From Blastococcus saxobsidens (GTDB lineage: Bacteria > Actinomycetota > Actinomycetes > Mycobacteriales > Geodermatophilaceae): 64,000 bases of DNA. The notes under the pieces were generated by a model that ran no database searches, was not told the origin of the DNA, and saw only the letters and a list, made by a program, of their open reading frames with translations. Shown here piece by piece: positions 26,899 through 35,278 of this stretch. The stretch lies in the NCBI RefSeq assembly GCF_010682065.1, contig NZ_JAAGWG010000006.1, forward strand, positions 1 through 64,000, given 5' to 3'. Each line of letters begins with the position of its first letter. Within the stretch, counting starts at the first letter, position 1. Both the position numbers and the translations under genes were made by a program.

Positions 26899-27780
26899 TC
26901 AGCCGGCGACGGACCGCCCCAGCTCGAGGTCCAGCGCCCGTTCGGCGGCCGGCAGGAGCGCCTCGTAGCAGCGCCGGTAGATCGCCGCGCTCTGCGCCGC
27001 GGGCCAGTCGGCGCACAGGTGCCGGGCCGGCAGCCCGGGGTCGGCGCGCAGCAGCTGGAGCCAGTCCGCCCCGAGCCCGGTGATCTGCCCCAGCGGGTCC
27101 GCCTCGTCCGGCCCGGCCCACCAGGTCGCGATGAACTCGTCGTGCCGCTCCCGGATCCGGTCCACCGGCCAGGCCCGGCGGATGAGCTCGTCCACGCGCA
27201 CCCCCGGTAGCGGCGCGGCGGCGAACCACTCGGCGAGCTCGGTGACCTCGTCCAGCCCGCCGGCGGCGAAGACCTCGGCCACGTCGACCGTGCCGGGCGC
27301 GATCCACACCCCGTCCCGCAGGCCGCCGAAGCCGGCCCAGGTGAGCGCGGCCCGAACGCGATGCCGCAGGTCACGGCGGCTCTCGGGCATCGAGTAGCTG
27401 AGCAGCGTCCAGGTGTCGTCGGGGTGCTCGAAGGGTGCGGCGGCCGCCACCCGCAGGCCCGCGCGGGTCACCAGCGCCTCGGTGTCGGGGCTCAGCCGGT
27501 AGTACGCCGCGCGGCCCACCTGCGTCCGCTCGAGCAGACCCTTGCGCGTCATCCGGGCCAGCGTGGCCCGGGCCGCGGCCTCGGCCACGCCGAGCCCTCC
27601 CAGCACGCGGAGGAAGACCGCCGAGGGGACGGGGTCGACCTCCTCGCGGTGGAGCACCACTCCGCCGAAGAAGCTGAAGATCAGCGCCTGCGGACGGTGC
27701 CCGCCGCTCGCCGCTGCCGGCGCCGCGCCGACGGCAGCGCCGTCCAGCCCCTGGAGCGCCCACCCGTTCCGTGCCGTCAT
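26899..27780 (-). CDS. PaaX family transcriptional regulator (paralogue 2)
   Basis: 293-residue PaaX-like repressor with the same architecture as the protein at 24.8 kb. It has a winged helix at about 35-100 (VFLRVLGGLGVAEAAARATLARMT), a central WTLLSYSMPE...ALTWAGFG segment and a C-terminal domain. Its N-terminus is about 20 residues longer (Ala/Gly-rich). It is divergent from the ABC/monooxygenase remnant, and the 157-base gap holds a consensus promoter with a TGACGTACGTCA palindrome on its -35, a natural binding site for this protein. The target operon is truncated, so it may now regulate only what remains. Confidence 0.87.
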   Translation of the reverse strand: MTARNGWALQGLDGAAVGAAPAAASGGHRPQALIFSFFGGVVLHREEVDPVPSAVFLRVLGGLGVAEAAARATLARMTRKGLLERTQVGRAAYYRLSPDTEALVTRAGLRVAAAAPFEHPDDTWTLLSYSMPESRRDLRHRVRAALTWAGFGGLRDGVWIAPGTVDVAEVFAAGGLDEVTELAEWFAAAPLPGVRVDELIRRAWPVDRIRERHDEFIATWWAGPDEADPLGQITGLGADWLQLLRADPGLPARHLCADWPAAQSAAIYRRCYEALLPAAERALDLELGRSVAG

Positions 27781-27831
27781 GCCCGCCTCCCGACGAGGCG
27801 TTGCGCCTCATGACAAACCTTAGACATCTTC

Positions 27832-27860
27832 TTGACGTACGTCACGGGTGCTTCTACCTT
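27832..27860 (+). promoter_or_regulatory. promoter with overlapping 12-base palindrome
   Basis: -35 TTGACG (27832-27837), 17-base spacer, -10 TACCTT (27855-27860), reading toward the truncated ABC gene. The perfect palindrome TGACGTACGTCA (27833-27844) overlaps the -35 box and is a likely PaaX-family operator. A GGAAGG ribosome site precedes GTG 27938. Confidence 0.6.
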
Positions 27861-27937
27861 TCCTGTGACTCCCGCCACGATGCGGTGGTCGCGCCCGCAG
27901 ACTGCGGCTCCGCCCGGACCCCGGCAGGAAGGTTTCC

Positions 27938-28145
27938 GTGCCCGATCCGATCCTCACCGTGGACGACCTCGCCGTCGCGTACGACGGCGCCGTCCAGGCA
28001 CTGCGCGGGGTCTCCCTGCGCGTCGACACGGGCTCCGTGGTGGCCGTGCTCGGCAGCAACGGCGCCGGCAAGACGACCCTGCTGCGCGCGATCTCCCGAT
28101 CGCTGGGCGGTGTCGGCGGCGCCGTCACGGCCGGCACCATCCGAT
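27938..28145 (+). pseudogene. truncated branched-chain-type ABC transporter ATPase (5' fragment)
   Basis: The first roughly 68 codons of an ABC ATPase of the LivF/LivG kind remain: ILTVDDLAVAYDGAVQALRG followed by the Walker A box GSNGAGKTTL at residues 41-50. Homology stops near 28145 after AGTIR. The signature LSGGQ, Walker B and H-loop are absent, so it cannot be an ATPase. The frame continues to 28339 through unrelated sequence. It has its own GTG start, GGAAGG ribosome site and a consensus promoter, so the message is probably still made. The rest was lost in a deletion that fused it to a flavin monooxygenase tail. Confidence 0.75.
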
Positions 28146-28149
28146 CCGG

Positions 28150-28707
28150 CACGACGGCCGTGACGGCCACCAGTGGTGGGTGCTCACCGCCACCGACCCC
28201 GACGCCCCGGCCCCCGCCGACCTCAAGGCCGAGGCCACCGCACTCGGTGCCGAGTTCCCCGCGCCGCTGCCCGGCCTCATCGCCGCCACCGAGCCGGAGA
28301 ACGTGCAGCGCTGGGTGCTGCGGGATCGACCGGCGCTGAAGCAGTGGTCGAAGGGCCGCGCCACCCTCGTGGGCGACGCCGCCCACCCGACGTCCCCCTA
28401 TGCCGCCTACGGCGCCGGCATGTCGATCGAGGACGGCTACTTCCTGGGCGTGGCGCTGCGCGGGGTCGAGCTCACCGACGCCACTGCCGTGGCCACCGCC
28501 CTGCAGTCCTACGAGGAGCCGCGCAAGCCGCACACCGCCAGGCAGGTGCAGATGGCGTGGATGCTCGGCAAGATCTTCCACCACGCGCCGGCGCCGCTGC
28601 GGCCCATCCGCGACTTCGTCTTCGACCACACGCCGTTCCTGCAGAAGATGGCCGGCGACTCCAACCCCCGCGAGATCAACAAGCAGCTCGCGCTGATCGA
28701 GGGCTGA
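28150..28707 (+). pseudogene. truncated FAD-dependent aromatic monooxygenase (3' fragment)
   Basis: About 180 codons of the C-terminal part of a group A flavoprotein monooxygenase are left. They begin at QWWVLTATDPDAP and include the FAD-contact motif GDAAHPTSPYAAYGAG and a helical tail to the stop at 28707. The N-terminal Rossmann GxGxxG and DG motifs are missing, so it cannot bind FAD normally. It is in a different frame from the ABC fragment just upstream and has no obvious start of its own. The quinol-monooxygenase-like gene begins three bases after its stop, the remnant of a catabolic operon. Confidence 0.75.
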
Positions 28708-28710
28708 GCG

Positions 28711-29013
28711 GTGCTCATCGTCATCGGCAGTGCCACTGCCGCACCCGGGCGCCGCGACGAACTGGTGGCGGCGGCCCGGGCCGTCACCGCAGCCACGAGC
28801 GGGGATCGCGGGTGCGTCACCTACTCGTTCTCCGCGGACCTCGGGACTCCCGACCGCATCCACAGCGTCGAGATCTGGGCCGACCGGGCTGCACTGGACG
28901 AGCACCTGACCCACGACCACACCCAGGAGTTCCTCCGGGTGGCACCCGGCCTGGTCACCGGCGCACCGATCATGTCCTTCTACGACGTGCCCACGGCCTC
29001 AGGGAGCCGCTGA
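28711..29013 (+). CDS. antibiotic biosynthesis monooxygenase (ABM/YgiN-like) domain protein
   Basis: 100-residue single-domain ABM protein (ferredoxin-like beta-alpha-beta fold, usually dimeric). Matching features are VIGSATAAPGRRDELVAAAR at the start, GCVTYSF and IWADRAALDEHLTHDHTQEF. Relatives oxidise quinols or hydroxylated aromatics without a cofactor, or act as haem- or peroxide-related enzymes. GTG 28711 lies three bases after the flavin monooxygenase remnant, implying the two were partners in oxidising an aromatic compound. Intact and probably still expressed from the promoter at 27.83 kb. Confidence 0.78.
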   Translation: MLIVIGSATAAPGRRDELVAAARAVTAATSGDRGCVTYSFSADLGTPDRIHSVEIWADRAALDEHLTHDHTQEFLRVAPGLVTGAPIMSFYDVPTASGSR

Positions 29014-29123
29014 CCTCCGCGATCGGCCCACCCTGACCGGTCGGCGTCCGGGTGCGACGGCCAGGGCGGGAGGTACCACCGTCGTGGACGAGCCGGCCCG
29101 GATGACACCACCGGGGGCGTCGG

Positions 29124-29528
29124 TCAGGCGGAGGTGCCGCCCAGGTCGTCCAGGATCGGACCGGCCACCTTGTAGGCGTGGTTGGCCGCGGGAACACCGG
29201 CGTAGACGGCGGAGTGCTGGATGACCGCGCCGATCTCCTCGTCGGAGAGGCCGTTGTTCTTCGCCGCCCGCACGTGCAGGGCGAACTCCTCCCAGTGCCG
29301 CAGCGCGATGGTGATCGACAGCGTCATCAGGCTGCGGTCGCGGCGGGACAGCTCCGGCCGCTGCCACACGTCGCCCCAGGCCACGCGGGTGATGAAGTCC
29401 TGGAAGCCGGCGGTGAACTCCGTCGTGCTCGCCACCGCGCGGTCCACGTGGGCGTCGCCCAGCACTTCCCGCCGGGTGCGCATGCCGGCCTCGCGGCGGG
29501 CGGCATCGGTGTCGGGCTGCTCGGTCAT
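29124..29528 (-). CDS. pcaC: 4-carboxymuconolactone decarboxylase
   Basis: 134-residue CMD-family enzyme that decarboxylates gamma-carboxymuconolactone to 3-oxoadipate enol-lactone in the protocatechuate branch. Family segments FTAGFQDFITRVAWGDVW, LSRRDRSLMTLSI and the catalytic region LHVRAAKNNGLSDEEI are present; length is typical. ATG 29528 overlaps the pcaD stop by four bases. In many actinobacteria PcaC is fused to PcaD as PcaL; here they are separate chains. Last gene of the leftward pcaHGBDC operon. Confidence 0.93.
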   Translation of the reverse strand: MTEQPDTDAARREAGMRTRREVLGDAHVDRAVASTTEFTAGFQDFITRVAWGDVWQRPELSRRDRSLMTLSITIALRHWEEFALHVRAAKNNGLSDEEIGAVIQHSAVYAGVPAANHAYKVAGPILDDLGGTSA

Positions 29529-30295
29529 CGGGTGCCTCCGTCGAAGTGGGCCAGCAGCGCGCCCGTGACCTCCACGGGGCGCTCCAGGTTGGCCAGGTGG
29601 GCGCCGGGCACGGTGAGCAGCGCGGCGCCGCGGATCCCGGCGGCGACGGCCGCCTGGTGCGGCGGCGGCAGCGCCGGGTCCTCGCTCCCGGAGACGACGA
29701 GGGTCGGCGCGGCGATGCGACCGAGGTCCTCGCGCAGGTCGATGCCGCCGACCACCTCGCAGCACGCGGCGTAGCCCTCGTCGTCGGCGCCGGCGATCAT
29801 CGCCTCGAGCCGGGCCACCAGGTCGCGGTGCTCGGCCGCGTACGCCGGCGTCAGCCACCGCTGCACCACCGTCGGCGCGAACTGCTCGGTGCCGCCGGCG
29901 CGGGCCTGGGCGGCCCGGTCGAGGAAGCCCTGCGGATCGACCTTCGACGAGCTGAACAGCACCGCCAGCCGGTCCACCCGCGCGGGCTCCCGGGCCGCCA
30001 TGCGCATCCCGACCATGCCGCCGAGGGAGACCCCGGCGACGTGCGCGCGCTCGGCGCCGATCCGGTCCAGCACGCCGAGGACGTCGTCGACCAGGTCGTC
30101 GATCGTGTACGGCCCGGCCGGCGCGGGCGACTCGCCGTGCCCGCGACCGTCGTAGGTGACCACCCGGAACCGCTGCGCGAGCGCGGGCACCTGCGGGTCC
30201 CACATGGCGCGGGTGGCACCCAGCGAGTTGGACAGGACGACGACCGGCGCCTCGGCCGGCCCGTCGACGTCGTACGAGACCTCGACCGCGCTCAT
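29525..30295 (-). CDS. pcaD: 3-oxoadipate enol-lactone hydrolase
   Basis: 256-residue alpha/beta hydrolase converting 3-oxoadipate enol-lactone to 3-oxoadipate. The start VVVLSNSLGATRAMWDPQVP is characteristic of PcaD. The nucleophile Ser is in AGVSLGGMVG near residue 88, the Asp is in SGSEDPALP near 204 and the His is in PGAHLANLE near 230. The start overlaps the pcaB stop and the stop overlaps the pcaC start, each by four bases, so the three proteins are translationally coupled. Complete and standard length. Confidence 0.93.
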   Translation of the reverse strand: MSAVEVSYDVDGPAEAPVVVLSNSLGATRAMWDPQVPALAQRFRVVTYDGRGHGESPAPAGPYTIDDLVDDVLGVLDRIGAERAHVAGVSLGGMVGMRMAAREPARVDRLAVLFSSSKVDPQGFLDRAAQARAGGTEQFAPTVVQRWLTPAYAAEHRDLVARLEAMIAGADDEGYAACCEVVGGIDLREDLGRIAAPTLVVSGSEDPALPPPHQAAVAAGIRGAALLTVPGAHLANLERPVEVTGALLAHFDGGTR

Positions 30296-31617
30296 CGCTC
30301 CCCCTCCGTCAGACGCACGTGCTCGGCCAGGACGGCGTCCACCTGCGCCCCGGCCTCCCCGACGTCGGGGCCGCCACCGAGCAGCGCGCCCAGGTCGACG
30401 TCGTCGCGGCCGGCGATCACGTCCGCCAGTGACCGGCCGGACGCCTCCGCCTCGCGGACCGCGGCCGCCGCCTCGTCGTGCGCGGGACCGTGCCCGAGCG
30501 CAGGCGCCAGGGCCGCGGCCAGCGCGCCGGCGAGCTCCGGGTCACGGGCGGCCATCACCGTCGCGGCCATGCGGGAGGTGTCCGGCCGGAGCCCGCTGAG
30601 GCTCTCGGTCAGCCAGGCCGCGGCCGAGCCCACCGACACCAGCAGGTCGGTGAGCGCCGGCCACTCGCTGTGCCAGGCGCCCGCGGCCCGCTCGTGCTCC
30701 TGCTCCATGGCGGCCAGCAGGGTGGCGACCAGGCCGGGTGCGCGCCGGGCGCAGGCCCGGGCCGAGATCGCGGCGACCGGATTGCGCTTGTGCGGCATCG
30801 CCGACGACCCGCCCCGGCCGGCACCGCCCTCGGCCACCTCGGCGACCTCGCTCTGCGCCATCAGCACGACGTCGACGGCGACGGTAGCGAGCACCCCGGC
30901 GGTCGCGCCGAGCGCACCGGCGAGGTCGGCGATGGGCAGCCGCACGGTGAACCACGGCACGGCGGGCGCGACCAGGCCGAGCTCCGCGGCCAGCGCCTCG
31001 CGCAGGAGCGTGCCCGAGCCGTCGGAGGCGACCAGGGTGCCGACCGCTCCTCCGTACTGGACCGGCAGCGAGGCCACGACCTCGGCCAGCCGGAGCCGGG
31101 CGCCGTCGAGGCCGCTGAGCCAGCCGGCCGCCTTGAGCCCGAAGGTGGTGGGCAGGGCCTGCTGCATCAGGGTGCGGCCCATGACGACGTCGTCGCGGTG
31201 GGCGCTGGCCAGCCCCGCCGCGGCCTCGGCGGCCGCGGCGAGGTCGCGGTCGATCGCGCTGATCGCCCGCCGGGCCAGCAGCACCAGCGCAGTGTCCAGG
31301 ACGTCCTGGCTGGTGGCGCCCACGTGCACGGCGACGGCGTCCCGCTCGCCCACCGCGTCCTGCAGCACCCGGACCAGCGGGGGCACCGGGTTGCCGGCGT
31401 CGGCCGCCCGCGCCACGACGGTGGCGAGGTCGAGCCCGGCCGGCCCGGCGCAGGCCCGCGTCACCGCGTCGGCGGCCGTGGTGGGCACCAGCCCGGTCGC
31501 CGCGGCCGCGCGGGCCAGCGCGGCCTCCACGTCCAGGAGTGCGTCGAACCAGGCGGAGTCGGAGACCGCGGTCGCCGCGCCACCGCGGGCGAACGTCCCG
31601 CTGAAGAGCGCTGTCAC
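30292..31617 (-). CDS. pcaB: 3-carboxy-cis,cis-muconate cycloisomerase
   Basis: 441-residue member of the fumarase/aspartase superfamily that cyclises 3-carboxymuconate to gamma-carboxymuconolactone. It shows HVGATSQDVLDTALVL near residue 100 (catalytic His/Thr region) and the superfamily signature GSSAMPHKRNP near 270-280. GTG 31617 gives MTALFSGTFARG. It works as a homotetramer in relatives. Downstream gene pcaD overlaps by four bases, upstream pcaG is 37 bases away. Confidence 0.92.
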   Translation of the reverse strand: MTALFSGTFARGGAATAVSDSAWFDALLDVEAALARAAAATGLVPTTAADAVTRACAGPAGLDLATVVARAADAGNPVPPLVRVLQDAVGERDAVAVHVGATSQDVLDTALVLLARRAISAIDRDLAAAAEAAAGLASAHRDDVVMGRTLMQQALPTTFGLKAAGWLSGLDGARLRLAEVVASLPVQYGGAVGTLVASDGSGTLLREALAAELGLVAPAVPWFTVRLPIADLAGALGATAGVLATVAVDVVLMAQSEVAEVAEGGAGRGGSSAMPHKRNPVAAISARACARRAPGLVATLLAAMEQEHERAAGAWHSEWPALTDLLVSVGSAAAWLTESLSGLRPDTSRMAATVMAARDPELAGALAAALAPALGHGPAHDEAAAAVREAEASGRSLADVIAGRDDVDLGALLGGGPDVGEAGAQVDAVLAEHVRLTEGER

Positions 31618-31654
31618 GCCGTGTTCCTACCGCGTCGGTGCCCCGCGCGTGCGG

Positions 31655-32311
31655 TCATACGGCGAAGAACACGGTCTCGCGCTCGCCCTGCAGGTGGATG
31701 TCGAGCCGGTAGCCGTCGTCGGTCGGCGTGGCGATCAGCGTGCCCCGCCGGTCCTCCGGCAGCCCGCGCAGGACGACGTCCTCGGCGTTGGCCTCGGCCT
31801 CGTCGGCGAAGTAGATCCGCAGGACGACCCGGTCGAGCAACCCGCGGGCGAACACCGACACGGCGATGTGCGGCGCCTGCAGGCCGCCCTCGCCGTCGGG
31901 CACCCGGCCCGGCTTGAGCGTGTGGACGGCGAACTCACCGGGGGGCTGCGCCGTCGCGACCCGCGCGAAGCCGCGGAAGCCCGGGTAGGACGAAGCACCC
32001 CGGGGGTCCTCCGGCGACGGGAACCCGCCGTCCGGGTCGGCCTGCCAGGTCTCCACCATCGCGTCCGGCACGACGTCGCCGTTGCCGTCGAAGATCCGGC
32101 CGCGGACCCAGATGCCGCCCTCGGCACCTTCCACGGCCGCCCACGTGCCGTCCGGCCAGGTCAGGCCGATCGCCAGGTAGGGGCCGACCGTGGCGCTGGG
32201 GCTGGTGCCCAGGCGCAGCGGCTCGGTCAGGAAGCCGGTGGTGCGGCTGCGGCCGGGGAGCGGCTGGTAGGGCTCGGTGACGTCCGGGACGTCCAGCGGG
32301 TTGACAGTCAT
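31655..32311 (-). CDS. pcaG: protocatechuate 3,4-dioxygenase alpha subunit
   Basis: 218-residue alpha chain of the intradiol enzyme that opens protocatechuate to 3-carboxy-cis,cis-muconate. The segments VRGRIFDGNGDVVPDAMVETWQ and SSYPGFRGFARV and the C-terminal LDIHLQGERETVFF are typical of PcaG, which lacks the iron-binding set found in the beta chain. ATG 32311. It follows pcaH after a 106-base spacer with an odd hairpin and precedes pcaB. Assembles with PcaH as (alpha-beta)n. Confidence 0.93.
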   Translation of the reverse strand: MTVNPLDVPDVTEPYQPLPGRSRTTGFLTEPLRLGTSPSATVGPYLAIGLTWPDGTWAAVEGAEGGIWVRGRIFDGNGDVVPDAMVETWQADPDGGFPSPEDPRGASSYPGFRGFARVATAQPPGEFAVHTLKPGRVPDGEGGLQAPHIAVSVFARGLLDRVVLRIYFADEAEANAEDVVLRGLPEDRRGTLIATPTDDGYRLDIHLQGERETVFFAV

Positions 32312-32417
32312 CAGGCCATTCCTCCAGCGCGATTCCGCGCCTCGTTCCGCTCCTCGGTCGCTGTCCCCCGCAAGCGGGAGGTGCCCCCAGCCAGTGGCAA
32401 TGCTCGCTCGGCTGTCA
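32312..32417 (-). other. pcaH-pcaG spacer with short hairpin
   Basis: 106 bases between two subunit genes that are usually almost adjacent. It contains CCCG-CAAG-CGGG (32367-32378) within a CCCCCGCAAGCGGGAGG context and is less codon-like than its flanks. It looks like an inserted intergenic repeat rather than coding sequence; other copies are not visible in this window. Confidence 0.4.
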
Positions 32418-33164
32418 TCACGCCACGTCTCCGTCGTCCTCGGTCTCGAACGGGGTCTGGTCGGTGCCGCGCAGCACGATGTCCCACTCGAAGGCCAGCG
32501 CCCAGTTGTCCACGGTCCGCTCGAGGCTGAACCGGCTGATGGCCCGGTGCCGCGCCGCGGCCGGGATCGAGTTGAAGATCGGGTCCTGGCCGAACAGCTG
32601 GTCGTCCGGGAAGTACATCTGGGTCACCAGCCGCTGGGTGAAGGCGCGGCCGAAGAGGCTGAAGTGGATGTGCGCCGGCCGCCACGCGTTGTGGTGGTTG
32701 CCCCACGGATAGGCGCCGGGCTTGATCGTCATGAACTCGTAGCGGCCCAGGCTGTCGGTCAGCACCCGGCCCAGCCCGTCGAAGTGCGGGTCCAGCGGCG
32801 CGGGGAAGACGTCGACGACGTGCCGGTAGCGGCCACCGGCGTTGGCCTGCCACACCTCGACCAGGGCGTTCGGGACGGGGCGGCCGTCGCTGTCGAGGAC
32901 CCGCCCGTAGACGAGGATCCGCTGGCCCACGGCCTCCCCGCCGTTGCGCAGGGTCAGGTCGGCGTCGGTCGGCACCACCCGGTCCTCGCCGAGCACCGGC
33001 CCGGTGATCTCGGTCAGGCGGTGCGGCAGGTCCACCGGCGTGCGCAGCGGGGCGCGGAGCCCGGTGCTGCGGTAGTCGGGGAACCCGACCGGCGTCCGTG
33101 TCGCGTCTGGTTCACGCAGGTACCGCGGTAGGTGCAGGCCACCGCCCGATGTGCTCCCGGTCAT
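32418..33164 (-). CDS. pcaH: protocatechuate 3,4-dioxygenase beta subunit
   Basis: 248-residue beta chain that carries the Fe(III). The ligands expected for PcaH are present: Tyr in GGRYRH, Tyr in [10 protein letters not shown], and both His in [12 protein letters not shown], with the adjacent Arg that stabilises the intermediate. ATG 33164 was chosen (MTGSTSGGG); a TTG at 33200 would add 12 residues, and an AAGGAG lies between the two about 15 bases from the ATG. First gene of the pca operon and divergent from the IclR regulator with a 71-base gap. Confidence 0.93.
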   Translation of the reverse strand: MTGSTSGGGLHLPRYLREPDATRTPVGFPDYRSTGLRAPLRTPVDLPHRLTEITGPVLGEDRVVPTDADLTLRNGGEAVGQRILVYGRVLDSDGRPVPNALVEVWQANAGGRYRHVVDVFPAPLDPHFDGLGRVLTDSLGRYEFMTIKPGAYPWGNHHNAWRPAHIHFSLFGRAFTQRLVTQMYFPDDQLFGQDPIFNSIPAAARHRAISRFSLERTVDNWALAFEWDIVLRGTDQTPFETEDDGDVA

Positions 33165-33235
33165 AGCCGGACGGTACGGCTCCTTGGCTACGCTGCCCAA
33201 GCCCAGAGTTCCACTGGACGGAGGACTCCCACCGC

Positions 33236-34012
33236 ATGGCCGGACGCAGCGCCGAACCGGGCAGGTCGGTGACCTCGCGCGCCCTGGGCATCCTCGACGC
33301 GTTCGGCAGCGATGCCCCCCGGCTGTCCCTGTCCGAGATCGCCGAACGCTCGGGCACCCCGCTCACCACCGCCCACCGTCTCCTCGGTGAGCTCACCGGC
33401 TGGGGCGCGCTGATCCGCCGGCCCGACGGCCGCTACGAGATCGGCCGCAAGCTCTGGGACCTCGGGCTGCTCGCCCCGGTGCAGCTGGAGCTGCGGCAGG
33501 TGGCCGCCCCCTTCATGCACGACCTGCACACCACCGTCCGTGACACGGTGCACCTCGCCGTGCGGGAGGGCCACCACGCGCTCTACGTCGAACGCATCTC
33601 CGGCCGGGAGTCGGTGCCCATGGTCAGCCAGGTCGGCAGCCGGCTGCCGCTGCACGCCACCGGCGTCGGCAAGGTGCTGCTCGCCGCCGCCCCGGACGAC
33701 GTCGTCGGGCAGGTCCTCGCCGACCTGCGACCGGTCACCCGGCACACCGTCGTCGACCCCGAGCGGCTGTCGCTGGAGCTGACCGAGATCCGCCGGCGCC
33801 GCTACGCCCGCACGCACGAGGAGATGTCGCCGGGCGCCGCGTCGATCGCCGTCCCGGTGCAGGTCGAGCGGACCGGCGGCCCCCTCGCGGTCGCCGCCCT
33901 GGGGGTCGTCGTGCCGCCGCACCGCCGGGACCTCGCCCGCATGGTCCCGGCCCTGGAGATGGCGGCCCGCGGGATCGGGCGCGAGCTGGCCAGGTCGCAC
34001 GAATTCCACTGA
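33236..34012 (+). CDS. IclR family regulator of the pca/pob genes
   Basis: 258-residue IclR regulator: winged helix at about 10-70 (LSLSEIAERSGTPLTTAHRLLGELT) and effector domain at 80-255 with LPLHATGVGKVLLAA and SPGAASIAVPV. Members of this group (PcaU, PcaR, PobR) respond to protocatechuate, 3-oxoadipate or 4-hydroxybenzoate. It lies between the divergent pcaH operon and pobA, so regulation of one or both is the simple inference. ATG 33236 follows GGAGG. The operator should be in the 71-base gap at 33165-33235, but I see no strong palindrome there. Confidence 0.9.
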   Translation: MAGRSAEPGRSVTSRALGILDAFGSDAPRLSLSEIAERSGTPLTTAHRLLGELTGWGALIRRPDGRYEIGRKLWDLGLLAPVQLELRQVAAPFMHDLHTTVRDTVHLAVREGHHALYVERISGRESVPMVSQVGSRLPLHATGVGKVLLAAAPDDVVGQVLADLRPVTRHTVVDPERLSLELTEIRRRRYARTHEEMSPGAASIAVPVQVERTGGPLAVAALGVVVPPHRRDLARMVPALEMAARGIGRELARSHEFH

Positions 34013-34063
34013 CCGGGAGCGCCCGGTTCCCGCAACGGCCCCCGTTCGCCCAGACTCGTCGGC

Positions 34064-35233
34064 GTGCGCACCCAGGTAGGCATCATCGGCGCCGGCCCGG
34101 CCGGCCTCCTGCTCTCCCGGCTGCTGGCGCGGCAGGGCATCGACTCGGTGGTCCTGGAGAACCGGTCCCGCGACTACGTCGAGGCCCGCATCCGCGCCGG
34201 GATCCTCGAGCAGCACACCGTCGACACCCTGACCGAGGCCGGGCTCGGCGACCGGCTGCGCCGCGAGGGACTCGAGCACCGCGGCATCCACCTCCAGTAC
34301 CCGGGCACCCGGCACACGCTGGACTTCCCGGAGCTGTGCGGCCGGACCGTGTGGGTCTACGGCCAGACCGAGGTGGTCAAGGACCTCATCGCCGCGCAGC
34401 TGGACGGTGGCCCGCCGCTGCTCTTCGACGTCTCCGACGTCACGCCGGAGGACGTGGACGGCGACTCGCCGCAAATCCGGTTCGCCGACGCCGACGGCGT
34501 CGCGCAGGTGCTCGAGTGCGACGTGATCGCCGGCACCGACGGCTTCCACGGCGTCTCCCGCCCGCTCGTGACCGCCGGCACGGCCGGGCAGCTGTGGGAG
34601 CGCACCTACCCCTACGCCTGGCTGGGCATCCTGGCCGACGCCGCGCCCTCCACCGACGAGCTGATCTACGCCTGGCACCCGGAGGGCTTCGCGCTCTACT
34701 CCATGCGCTCGCCCTCGGTGTCGCGCCTCTACCTGCAGGTCGACCCGTCGGACTCCATCGACAACTGGTCCGACGACCGCATCTGGGACAACCTCTCCCG
34801 CCGCCTGGGCATCGACGGCTGGGAGGTGTCGACCGGGCCGGTCACCGAGAAGTCGATCCTGCCCATGCGCTCGTTCGTCAGCGCGCCGATGCGCCGCGGT
34901 CGGCTCTTCCTCGCCGGGGACGCGGCGCACATCGTGCCACCGACCGGCGCCAAGGGCCTCAACCTCGCCGTCGCCGACGTCACGCTGCTGGCCACCGCAC
35001 TGGCCCGGCTGCTGCGGGAGAAGAACACCGACCTGGTCGACGCCTACTCCGACACCGCCCTGCGGCGGGTCTGGCGCTGCACCCACTTCTCCTGGTGGAT
35101 GACCTCGATGCTGCACACCTCCGGCGACGACTTCGACGCCCAGCTGCAGCTCTCCCAGCTGCGGCGGGTCTGCTCGTCGGAGGCCGCCGCCCGCGAGCTG
35201 GCCGAGAACTACACCGGGCTGCCCATCGAGTGA
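34064..35233 (+). CDS. pobA: 4-hydroxybenzoate 3-monooxygenase
   Basis: 389-residue FAD monooxygenase that hydroxylates 4-hydroxybenzoate to protocatechuate using NAD(P)H and oxygen. It has the N-terminal dinucleotide motif IIGAGPAGLLLS, the substrate-region EQHTVDTLTEAGL and the central DG motif GTDGFHG. The FAD ribityl motif is GDAAHIVPPTGAKGLNLA near 285-302. Length matches the Pseudomonas enzyme. GTG 34064 is 51 bases after the IclR gene, so both may be co-transcribed. It feeds the pcaHGBDC operon. Confidence 0.94.
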   Translation: MRTQVGIIGAGPAGLLLSRLLARQGIDSVVLENRSRDYVEARIRAGILEQHTVDTLTEAGLGDRLRREGLEHRGIHLQYPGTRHTLDFPELCGRTVWVYGQTEVVKDLIAAQLDGGPPLLFDVSDVTPEDVDGDSPQIRFADADGVAQVLECDVIAGTDGFHGVSRPLVTAGTAGQLWERTYPYAWLGILADAAPSTDELIYAWHPEGFALYSMRSPSVSRLYLQVDPSDSIDNWSDDRIWDNLSRRLGIDGWEVSTGPVTEKSILPMRSFVSAPMRRGRLFLAGDAAHIVPPTGAKGLNLAVADVTLLATALARLLREKNTDLVDAYSDTALRRVWRCTHFSWWMTSMLHTSGDDFDAQLQLSQLRRVCSSEAAARELAENYTGLPIE

Positions 35234-35278
35234 CCGCACGGGGCGGATCGGCACCCACCGACCGCCCGGTGCATCCAG

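Noticed and set aside
28100..28200. Insertion sequence or transposon at the ABC/monooxygenase junction
   Set aside because: No transposase, terminal inverted repeat or target duplication longer than the 7-base CCGGCAC is seen, so a simple deletion explains it.
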